This document shows, in pieces, positions 51,282 to 62,366 of a stretch of 64,000 nt of DNA. The stretch is from the NCBI RefSeq assembly GCF_963576545.1, contig NW_026870547.1:434001-498000 (forward strand). Reading direction: 5' to 3'. Position 1 is the stretch's first letter, and the number at the start of each line of letters is the position of its first letter. A program made the position numbers and the translations under genes. The DNA comes from Limanda limanda. Its lineage: Eukaryota; Chordata; Actinopteri; Pleuronectiformes; Pleuronectidae. Under the pieces are notes generated by a model. It was not told the DNA's origin and did no database searches. It worked only from the letters and a program-made list of their open reading frames with translations.

Positions 51282-54002
51282 AAGTCTCTCCGACCTTCAC
51301 AAAAAAAGTTATTCAAGAATATCTCTTTCTCCTATGTGCTTTCATCCCTAACCCTAACCCTAACCCTTCCGAAAGTCGGAGAAGCTCAAAGATGGTACCG
51401 ATCGATGCGCGCTACCCCATTTAGTGGGGGTAGAGCCTACTTGCAAGTCTCTCCGACCTTCACAAAAAAAGTTATTCAAGAATATCTCTTTCTCCTATGT
51501 GCTTTCATCCCTAACCCTAACCCTAACCCTTCCGAAAGTCGGAGAAGCTCAAGGATGGTACCGATCGATGTGCGCTACCCCATTTAGTGGGGGTAGAGCC
51601 TACTTGCAAGTCTCTCCGACCTTCACAAAAAAAGTTATTCAAGAATATCTCTTTCTCCTATGTGCTTTCATCCCTAACCCTAACCCTTCCGAAAGTCGGA
51701 GAAGCTCAAGGATGGTACCGATCGATGCGCGCTACCCCATTTAGTGGGGGTAGAGCCTACTTGCAAGTCTCTCCGACCTTCACAAAAAAAGTTATTCAAG
51801 AATATCTCTTTCTCCTATGTGCTTTCATCCCTAACCCTAACCCTAACCCTTCCGAAAGTCGGAGAAGCTCAAGGATGGTACCGATCGATGCGCGCAACCC
51901 CATTTAGTGGGGGTAGAGCCTACTTGCAAGTCTCTCCGACCTTCACAAAAAAAGTTATTCAAGAATATCTCCTCAGATTTGGGGGAATTTCGTCGGTCGA
52001 CCTCTTCCGAAGGTCGTACAAGCTCGGGGATGGTACCAATCGATCCGCAGGACCCAAATTAGTCCAGATGCAACCACTTTCCAAGTCTCTCCGACCTTCA
52101 CAAAAAAAGTTATTCAAGAATATCTCTTTCTCCTATGTGCTTTCATCCCTAACCCTAACCCTAACCCTTCCGAAAGTCGGAGAAGCTCAAGGATGGTACC
52201 GATCGATGCGCGCTACCCCATTTAGTGGGGGTAGAGCCTACTTGCAAGTCTCTCCGACCTTCACAAAAAAAGTTATTCAAGAATATCTCCTCAGATTTGG
52301 GGGAATTTCGTCGGTCGACCTCTTCCGAAGGTCGTACAAGCTCGGGGATGGTACCAATCGATCCGCAGGACCCAAATTAGTCCAGATGCAACCACTTTCC
52401 AAGTCTCTCCGACCTTCACAAAAAAAGTTATTCAAGAATATCTCTTTCTCCTATGTGCTTTCATCCCTAACCCTAACCCTTCCGAAAGTCGGAGAAGCTC
52501 AAGGATGGTACCGATCGATGCGCGCTACCCCATTTAGTGGGGGTAGAGCCTACTTGCAAGTCTCTCCGACCTTCACAAAAAAAGTTATTCAAGAATATCT
52601 CTTTCTCCTATGTGCTTTCATCCCTAACCCTAACCCTAACCCTTCCGAAAGTCGGAGAAGCTCAAGGATGGTACCGATCGATGCGCGCTACCCCATTTAG
52701 TGGGGGTAGAGCCTACTTGCAAGTCTCTCCGACCTTCACAAAAAAAGTTATTCAAGAATATCTCTTTCTCCTATGTGCTTTCATCCCTAACCCTAACCCT
52801 AACCCTTCCGAAAGTCGGAGAAGCTCAAGGATGGTACCGATCGATGCGCGCTACCCCATTTAGTGGGGGTAGAGCCTACTTGCAAGTCTCTCCGACCTTC
52901 ACAAAAAAAGTTATTCAAGAATATCTCTTTCTCCTATGTGCTTTCATCCCTAACCCTAACCCTAACCCTTCCGAAAGTCGGAGAAGCTCAAGGATGGTAC
53001 TGATCGATGCGCGCAACCCCATTTAGTGGGGGTAGAGCCTACTTGCAAGTCTCTCCGACCTTCACAAAAAAAGTTATTCAAGAATATCTCCTCAGATTTG
53101 GGGGAATTTCGTCGGTCGACCTCTTCCGAAGGTCGTACAAGCTCGGGGATGGTACCAATCGATCCGCAGGACCCAAATTAGTCCAGATGCAACCACTTTC
53201 CAAGTCTCTCCGACCTTCACAAAAAAAGTTATTCAAGAATATCTCTTTCTCCTATGTGCTTTCATCCCTAACCCTAACCCTTCCGAAAGTCGGAGAAGCT
53301 CAAGGATGGTACCGATCGATGCGCGCTACCCCATTTAGTGGGGGTAGAGCCTACTTGCAAGTCTCTCCGACCTTCACAAAAAAAGTTATTCAAGAATATC
53401 TCTTTCTCCTATGTGCTTTCATCCCTAACCCTAACCCTAACCCTTCCGAAAGTCGGAGAAGCTCAAGGATGGTACCGATCGATGCGCGCAACCCCATTTA
53501 GTGGGGGTAGAGCCTACTTGCAAGTCTCTCCGACCTTCACAAAAAAAGTTATTCAAGAATATCTCCTCAGATTTGGGGGAATTTCGTCGGTCGACCTCTT
53601 CCGAAGGTCGTACAAGCTCGGGGATGGTACCAATCGATCCGCAGGACCCAAATTAGTCCAGATGCAACCACTTTCCAAGTCTCTCCGACCTTCACAAAAA
53701 AAGTTATTCAAGAATATCTCTTTCTCCTATGTGCTTTCATCCCTAACCCTAACCCTAACCCTTCCGAAAGTCGGAGAAGCTCAAGGATGGTACCGATCGA
53801 TGCGCGCTACCCCATTTAGTGGGGGTAGAGCCTACTTGCAAGTCTCTCCGACCTTCACAAAAAAAGTTATTCAAGAATATCTCTTTCTCCTATGTGCTTT
53901 CATCCCTAACCCTAACCCTAACCCTTCCGAAAGTCGGAGAAGCTCAAGGATGGTACCGATCGATGCGCGCTACCCCATTTAGTGGGGGTAGAGCCTACTT
54001 GC

Positions 54003-56566
54003 AAGTCTCTCCGACCTTCACAAAAAAAGTTATTCAAGAATATCTCCTCAGATTTGGGGGAATTTCGTCGGTCGACCTCTTCCGAAGGTCGTACAAGCTC
54101 GGGGATGGTACCAATCGATCCGCAGGACCCAAATTAGTCCAGATGCAACCACTTTCCAAGTCTCTCCGACCTTCACAAAAAAAGTTATTCAAGAATATCT
54201 CTTTCTCCTATGTGCTTTCATCCCTAACCCTAACCCTAACCCTTCCGAAAGTCGGAGAAGCTCAAGGATGGTACCGATCGATGCGCGCTACCCCATTTAG
54301 TGGGGGTAGAGCCTACTTGCAAGTCTCTCCGACCTTCACAAAAAAAGTTATTCAAGAATATCTCTTTCTCCTATGTGCTTTCATCCCTAACCCTAACCCT
54401 AACCCTTCCGAAAGTCGGAGAAGCTCAAGGATGGTACCGATCGATGCGCGCTACCCCATTTAGTGGGGGTAGAGCCTACTTGCAAGTCTCTCCGACCTTC
54501 ACAAAAAAAGTTATTCAAGAATATCTCTTTCTCCTATGTGCTTTCATCCCTAACCCTAACCCTTCCGAAAGTCGGAGAAGCTCAAGGATGGTACCGATCG
54601 ATGCGCGCTACCCCATTTAGTGGGGGTAGAGCCTACTTGCAAGTCTCTCCGACCTTCACAAAAAAAGTTATTCAAGAATATCTCTTTCTCCTATGTGCTT
54701 TCATCCCTAACCCTAACCCTAACCCTTCCGAAAGTCGGAGAAGCTCAAGGATGGTACTGATCGATGCGCGCAACCCCATTTAGTGGGGGTAGAGCCTACT
54801 TGCAAGTCTCTCCGACCTTCACAAAAAAAGTTATTCAAGAATATCTCCTCAGATTTGGGGGAATTTCGTCGGTCGACCTCTTCCGAAGGTCGTACAAGCT
54901 CGGGGATGGTACCAATCGATCCGCAGGACCCAAATTAGTCCAGATGCAACCACTTTCCAAGTCTCTCCGACCTTCACAAAAAAAGTTATTCAAGAATATC
55001 TCTTTCTCCTATGTGCTTTCATCCCTAACCCTAACCCTAACCCTTCCGAAAGTCGGAGAAGCTCAAGGATGGTACCGATCGATGCGCGCTACCCCATTTA
55101 GTGGGGGTAGAGCCTACTTGCAAGTCTCTCCGACCTTCACAAAAAAAGTTATTCAAGAATATCTCTTTCTCCTATGTGCTTTCATCCCTAACCCTAACCC
55201 TAACCCTTCCGAAAGTCGGAGAAGCTCAAGGATGGTACCGATCGATGCGCGCTACCCCATTTAGTGGGGGTAGAGCCTACTTGCAAGTCTCTCCGACCTT
55301 CACAAAAAAAGTTATTCAAGAATATCTCCTCAGATTTGGGGGAATTTCGTCGGTCGACCTCTTCCGAAGGTCGTACAAGCTCGGGGATGGTACCAATCGA
55401 TCCGCAGGACCCAAATTAGTCCAGATGCAACCACTTTCCAAGTCTCTCCGACCTTCACAAAAAAAGTTATTCAAGAATATCTCTTTCTCCTATGTGCTTT
55501 CATCCCTAACCCTAACCCTAACCCTTCCGAAAGTCGGAGAAGCTCAAGGATGGTACCGATCGATGCGCGCTACCCCATTTAGTGGGGGTAGAGCCTACTT
55601 GCAAGTCTCTCCGACCTTCACAAAAAAAGTTATTCAAGAATATCTCTTTCTCCTATGTGCTTTCATCCCTAACCCTAACCCTAACCCTTCCGAAAGTCGG
55701 AGAAGCTCAAGGATGGTACCGATCGATGCGCGCTACCCCATTTAGTGGGGGTAGAGCCTACTTGCAAGTCTCTCCGACCTTCACAAAAAAAGTTATTCAA
55801 GAATATCTCTTTCTCCTATGTGCTTTCATCCCTAACCCTAACCCTTCCGAAAGTCGGAGAAGCTCAAGGATGGTACCGATCGATGCGCGCTACCCCATTT
55901 AGTGGGGGTAGAGCCTACTTGCAAGTCTCTCCGACCTTCACAAAAAAAGTTATTCAAGAATATCTCTTTCTCCTATGTGCTTTCATCCCTAACCCTAACC
56001 CTAACCCTTCCGAAAGTCGGAGAAGCTCAAGGATGGTACTGATCGATGCGCGCAACCCCATTTAGTGGGGGTAGAGCCTACTTGCAAGTCTCTCCGACCT
56101 TCACAAAAAAAGTTATTCAAGAATATCTCCTCAGATTTGGGGGAATTTCGTCGGTCGACCTCTTCCGAAGGTCGTACAAGCTCGGGGATGGTACCAATCG
56201 ATCCGCAGGACCCAAATTAGTCCAGATGCAACCACTTTCCAAGTCTCTCCGACCTTCACAAAAAAAGTTATTCAAGAATATCTCTTTCTCCTATGTGCTT
56301 TCATCCCTAACCCTAACCCTAACCCTTCCGAAAGTCGGAGAAGCTCAAGGATGGTACCGATCGATGAGCGCTACCCCATTTAGTGGGGGTAGAGCCTACT
56401 TGCAAGTCTCTCCGACCTTCACAAAAAAAGTTATTCAAGAATATCTCTTTCTCCTATGTGCTTTCATCCCTAACCCTAACCCTAACCCTTCCGAAAGTCG
56501 GAGAAGCTCAAGGATGGTACCGATCGATGCGCGCTACCCCATTTAGTGGGGGTAGAGCCTACTTGC
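54003..56566 (+). repeat. 1282-bp eight-monomer tandem pair
   Basis: Positions 54003-55284 and 55285-56566 share the unit order 155,163,163,157,163,155,163,163. The second copy acquires GATGAGCGC at 56241, where it passes into the 5.6-kb duplicate, so a breakpoint lies near 56086-56241. The same length order also occurs at 1764-3045 only in part (155,157,163,163,163,155,163,163), so the equal length of 1282 bp there is a coincidence of unit counts. Confidence 0.82.
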
Positions 56567-58820
56567 AAGTCTCTCCGACCTTCACAAAAAAAGTTATTCA
56601 AGAATATCTCTTTCTCCTATGTGCTTTCATCCCTAACCCTAACCCTAACCCTTCCGAAAGTCGGAGAAGCTCAAGGATGGTACCGATCGATGCGCGCTAC
56701 CCCATTTAGTGGGGGTAGAGCCTACTTGCAAGTCTCTCCGACCTTCACAAAAAAAGTTATTCAAGAATATCTCTTTCTCCTATGTGCTTTCATCCCTAAC
56801 CCTAACCCTAACCCTTCCGAAAGTCGGAGAAGCTCAAGGATGGTACCGATCGATGCGCGCTACCCCATTTAGTGGGGGTAGAGCCTATTTGCAAGTCTCT
56901 CCGACCTTCACAAAAAAAGTTATTCAAGAATATCTCTTTCTCCTATGTGCTTTCATCCCTAACCCTAACCCTAACCCTTCCGAAAGTCGGAGAAGCTCAA
57001 AGATGGTACCGATCGATGCGCGCTACCCCATTTAGTGGGGGTAGAGCCTACTTGCAAGTCTCTCCGACCTTCACAAAAAAAGTTATTCAAGAATATCTCT
57101 TTCTCCTATGTGCTTTCATCCCTAACCCTAACCCTAACCCTTCCGAAAGTCGGAGAAGCTCAAAGATGGTACCGATCGATGCGCGCTACCCCATTTAGTG
57201 GGGGTAGAGCCTACTTGCAAGTCTCTCCGACCTTCACAAAAAAAGTTATTCAAGAATATCTCTTTCTCCTATGTGCTTTCATCCCTAACCCTAACCCTTC
57301 CGAAAGTCGGAGAAGCTCAAGGATGGTACCGATCGATGCGCGCTACCCCATTTAGTGGGGGTAGAGCCTACTTGCAAGTCTCTCCGACCTTCACAAAAAA
57401 AGTTATTCAAGAATATCTCTTTCTCCTATGTGCTTTCATCCCTAACCCTAACCCTAACCCTTCCGAAAGTCGGAGAAGCTCAAGGATGGTACCGATCGAT
57501 GCGCGCAACCCCATTTAGTGGGGGTAGAGCCTACTTGCAAGTCTCTCCGACCTTCACAAAAAAAGTTATTCAAGAATATCTCCTCAGATTTGGGGGAATT
57601 TCGTCGGTCGACCTCTTCCGAAGGTCGTACAAGCTCGGGGATGGTACCAATCGATCCGCAGGACCCAAATTAGTCCAGATGCAACCACTTTCCAAGTCTC
57701 TCCGACCTTCACAAAAAAAGTTATTCAAGAATATCTCTTTCTCCTATGTGCTTTCATCCCTAACCCTAACCCTAACCCTTCCGAAAGTCGGAGAAGCTCA
57801 AGGATGGTACCGATCGATGCGCGCTACCCCATTTAGTGGGGGTAGAGCCTACTTGCAAGTCTCTCCGACCTTCACAAAAAAAGTTATTCAAGAATATCTC
57901 CTCAGATTTGGGGGAATTTCGTCGGTCGACCTCTTCCGAAGGTCGTACAAGCTCGGGGATGGTACCAATCGATCCGCAGGACCCAAATTAGTCCAGATGC
58001 AACCACTTTCCAAGTCTCTCCGACCTTCACAAAAAAAGTTATTCAAGAATATCTCTTTCTCCTATGTGCTTTCATCCCTAACCCTAACCCTAACCCTTCC
58101 GAAAGTCGGAGAAGCTCAAGGATGGTACCGATCGATGCGCGCTACCCCATTTAGTGGGGGTAGAGCCTACTTGCAAGTCTCTCCGACCTTCACAAAAAAA
58201 GTTATTCAAGAATATCTCTTTCTCCTATGTGCTTTCATCCCTAACCCTAACCCTAACCCTTCCGAAAGTCGGAGAAGCTCAAGGATGGTACCGATCGATG
58301 CGTGCTACCCCATTTAGTGGGGGTAGAGCCTACTTGCAAGTCTCTCCGACCTTCACAAAAAAAGTTATTCAAGAATATCTCTTTCTCCTATGTGCTTTCA
58401 TCCCTAACCCTAACCCTTCCGAAAGTCGGAGAAGCTCAAGGATGGTACCGATCGATGCGCGCTACCCCATTTAGTGGGGGTAGAGCCTACTTGCAAGTCT
58501 CTCCGACCTTCACAAAAAAAGTTATTCAAGAATATCTCTTTCTCCTATGTGCTTTCATCCCTAACCCTAACCCTAACCCTTCCGAAAGTCGGAGAAGCTC
58601 AAGGATGGTACCGATCGATGCGCGCTACCCCATTTAGTGGGGGTAGAGCCTACTTGCAAGTCTCTCCGACCTTCACAAAAAAAGTTATTCAAGAATATCT
58701 CTTTCTCCTATGTGCTTTCATCCCTAACCCTAACCCTAACCCTTCCGAAAGTCGGAGAAGCTCAAGGATGGTACTGATCGATGCGCGCAACCCCATTTAG
58801 TGGGGGTAGAGCCTACTTGC

Positions 58821-61800
58821 AAGTCTCTCCGACCTTCACAAAAAAAGTTATTCAAGAATATCTCCTCAGATTTGGGGGAATTTCGTCGGTCGACCTCTTC
58901 CGAAGGTCGTACAAGCTCGGGGATGGTACCAATCGATCCGCAGGACCCAAATTAGTCCAGATGCAACCACTTTCCAAGTCTCTCCGACCTTCACAAAAAA
59001 AGTTATTCAAGAATATCTCTTTCTCCTATGTGCTTTCATCCCTAACCCTAACCCTAACCCTTCCGAAAGTCGGAGAAGCTCAAGGATGGTACCGATCGAT
59101 GCGCGCTACCCCATTTAGTGGGGGTAGAGCCTACTTGCAAGTCTCTCCGACCTTCACAAAAAAAGTTATTCAAGAATATCTCTTTCTCCTATGTGCTTTC
59201 ATCCCTAACCCTAACCCTAACCCTTCCGAAAGTCGGAGAAGCTCAAGGATGGTACCGATCGATGCGCGCTACCCCATTTAGTGGGGGTAGAGCCTACTTG
59301 CAAGTCTCTCCGACCTTCACAAAAAAAGTTATTCAAGAATATCTCTTTCTCCTATGTGCTTTCATCCCTAACCCTAACCCTAACCCTTCCGAAAGTCGGA
59401 GAAGCTCAAGGATGGTACCGATCGATGCGCGCTACCCCATTTAGTGGGGGTAGAGCCTACTTGCAAGTCTCTCCGACCTTCACAAAAAAAGTTATTCAAG
59501 AATATCTCTTTCTCCTATGTGCTTTCATCCCTAACCCTAACCCTAACCCTTCCGAAAGTCGGAGAAGCTCAAGGATGGTACCGATCGATGCGCGCTACCC
59601 CATTTAGTGGGGGTAGAGCCTATTTGCAAGTCTCTCCGACCTTCACAAAAAAAGTTATTCAAGAATATCTCTTTCTCCTATGTGCTTTCATCCCTAACCC
59701 TAACCCTAACCCTTCCGAAAGTCGGAGAAGCTCAAGGATGGTACCGATCGATGCGCGCTACCCCATTTAGTGGGGGTAGAGCCTACTTGCAAGTCTCTCC
59801 GACCTTCACAAAAAAAGTTATTCAAGAATATCTCTTTCTCCTATGTGCTTTCATCCCTAACCCTAACCCTAACCCTTCCGAAAGTCGGAGAAGCTCAAGG
59901 ATGGTACTGATCGATGCGCGCAACCCCATTTAGTGGGGGTAGAGCCTACTTGCAAGTCTCTCCGACCTTCACAAAAAAAGTTATTCAAGAATATCTCCTC
60001 AGATTTGGGGGAATTTCGTCGGTCGACCTCTTCCGAAGGTCGTACAAGCTCGGGGATGGTACCAATCGATCCGCAGGACCCAAATTAGTCCAGATGCAAC
60101 CACTTTCCAAGTCTCTCCGACCTTCACAAAAAAAGTTATTCAAGAATATCTCTTTCTCCTATGTGCTTTCATCCCTAACCCTAACCCTAACCCTTCCGAA
60201 AGTCGGAGAAGCTCAAGGATGTTACTGATCGATGCGCGCTACCCCATTTAGTGGGGGTAGAGCCTACTTGCAAGTCTCTCCGACCTTCACAAAAAAAGTT
60301 ATTCAAGAATATCTCCTCAGATTTGGGGGAATTTCGTCGGTCGACCTCTTCCGAAGGTCGTACAAGCTCGGGGATGGTACCAATCGATCCGCAGGACCCA
60401 AATTAGTCCAGATGCAACCACTTTCCAAGTCTCTCCGACCTTCACAAAAAAAGTTATTCAAGAATATCTCTTTCTCCTATGTGCTTTCATCCCTAACCCT
60501 AACCCTAACCCTTCCGAAAGTCGGAGAAGCTCAAGGATGGTACCGATCGATGCGCGCTACCCCATTTAGTGGGGGTAGAGCCTACTTGCAAGTCTCTCCG
60601 ACCTTCACAAAAAAAGTTATTCAAGAATATCTCTTTCTCCTATGTGCTTTCATCCCTAACCCTAACCCTAACCCTTCCGAAAGTCGGAGAAGCTCAAGGA
60701 TGGTACCGATCGATGCGCGCTACCCCATTTAGTGGGGGTAGAGCCTACTTGCAAGTCTCTCCGACCTTCACAAAAAAAGTTATTCAAGAATATCTCTTTC
60801 TCCTATGTGCTTTCATCCCTAACCCTAACCCTAACCCTTCCGAAAGTCGGAGAAGCTCAAGGATGGTACCGATCGATGCGCGCTACCCCATTTAGTGGGG
60901 GTAGAGCCTACTTGCAAGTCTCTCCGACCTTCACAAAAAAAGTTATTCAAGAATATCTCTTTCTCCTATGTGCTTTCATCCCTAACCCTAACCCTAACCC
61001 TTCCGAAAGTCGGAGAAGCTCAAGGATGGTACCGATCGATGCGCGCTACCCCATTTAGTGGGGGTAGAGCCTATTTGCAAGTCTCTCCGACCTTCACAAA
61101 AAAAGTTATTCAAGAATATCTCTTTCTCCTATGTGCTTTCATCCCTAACCCTAACCCTAACCCTTCCGAAAGTCGGAGAAGCTCAAGGATGGTACCGATC
61201 GATGCGCGCTACCCCATTTAGTGGGGGTAGAGCCTACTTGCAAGTCTCTCCGACCTTCACAAAAAAAGTTATTCAAGAATATCTCTTTCTCCTATGTGCT
61301 TTCATCCCTAACCCTAACCCTAACCCTTCCGAAAGTCGGAGAAGCTCAAGGATGGTACTGATCGATGCGCGCAACCCCATTTAGTGGGGGTAGAGCCTAC
61401 TTGCAAGTCTCTCCGACCTTCACAAAAAAAGTTATTCAAGAATATCTCCTCAGATTTGGGGGAATTTCGTCGGTCGACCTCTTCCGAAGGTCGTACAAGC
61501 TCGGGGATGGTACCAATCGATCCGCAGGACCCAAATTAGTCCAGATGCAACCACTTTCCAAGTCTCTCCGACCTTCACAAAAAAAGTTATTCAAGAATAT
61601 CTCTTTCTCCTATGTGCTTTCATCCCTAACCCTAACCCTAACCCTTCCGAAAGTCGGAGAAGCTCAAGGATGTTACTGATCGATGCGCGCTACCCCATTT
61701 AGTGGGGGTAGAGCCTACTTGCAAGTCTCTCCGACCTTCACAAAAAAAGTTATTCAAGAATATCTCCTCAGATTTGGGGGAATTTCGTCGGTCGACCTCT

Positions 61801-62366
61801 TCCGAAGGTCGTACAAGCTCGGGGATGGTACCAATCGATCCGCAGGACCCAAATTAGTCCAGATGCAACCACTTTCCAAGTCTCTCCGACCTTCACAAAA
61901 AAAGTTATTCAAGAATATCTCTTTCTCCTATGTGCTTTCATCCCTAACCCTAACCCTAACCCTTCCGAAAGTCGGAGAAGCTCAAGGATGGTACCGATCG
62001 ATGCGCGCTACCCCATTTAGTGGGGGTAGAGCCTACTTGCAAGTCTCTCCGACCTTCACAAAAAAAGTTATTCAAGAATATCTCTTTCTCCTATGTGCTT
62101 TCATCCCTAACCCTAACCCTAACCCTTCCGAAAGTCGGAGAAGCTCAAGGATGGTACCGATCGATGCGCGCTACCCCATTTAGTGGGGGTAGAGCCTACT
62201 TGCAAGTCTCTCCGACCTTCACAAAAAAAGTTATTCAAGAATATCTCTTTCTCCTATGTGCTTTCATCCCTAACCCTAACCCTAACCCTTCCGAAAGTCG
62301 GAGAAGCTCAAGGATGGTACCGATCGATGCGCGCTACCCCATTTAGTGGGGGTAGAGCCTACTTGC
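58821..62366 (+). repeat. 1451-bp nine-monomer higher-order repeat, two full copies and a partial
   Basis: Positions 58821-60271 and 60272-61722 are each B, six A units, B, one A unit. A third copy starts at 61723 and departs at 62367, where a 157-bp unit replaces a 163-bp one. Shared rare markers are GCCTATTTGC at the end of the fourth A unit (59465, 60916) and GATGTTACTG in the lone A unit (60109, 61560). These markers are not in the third partial copy. Confidence 0.9.

Larger units (their letters stand above)
49668..58820 (+). repeat. Sub-array 7 with 5.6-kb offset duplication
   Basis: The A-run lengths after the 12 B units are 4,8,1,4,2,2,4,2,4,8,1,5. Positions 50475-52400 recur at 56086-58011 with an offset of 5611 bp: both have B, eight A units beginning with a GATGAGCGC unit (50630, 56241), a GCCTATTTGC ending (units 51119 and 56730), CAAAGATGG units, a 157-bp unit, then B, A, B. 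They differ where 51445 has GATGTGCGC and 57056 has CAAAGATGG, and in GATCAATGC, present at 51119 but not at 56730. Confidence 0.85.

Noticed and set aside
54003..55284. Identity between the 1282-bp blocks at 1764 and at 54003
   Set aside because: The lengths are equal but the unit order differs (157-bp unit in another position) and rare markers are not shared, so the match is arithmetic.
57355..58317. Long + strand open frames up to 320 codons, repeated throughout the window
   Set aside because: They start with GTG or ATG inside the satellite, end at the TAG of ATTTAG in an A unit, overlap one another, and encode the same peptide in several frames because 163 is not a multiple of three. No domain, codon bias or conserved frame supports coding.
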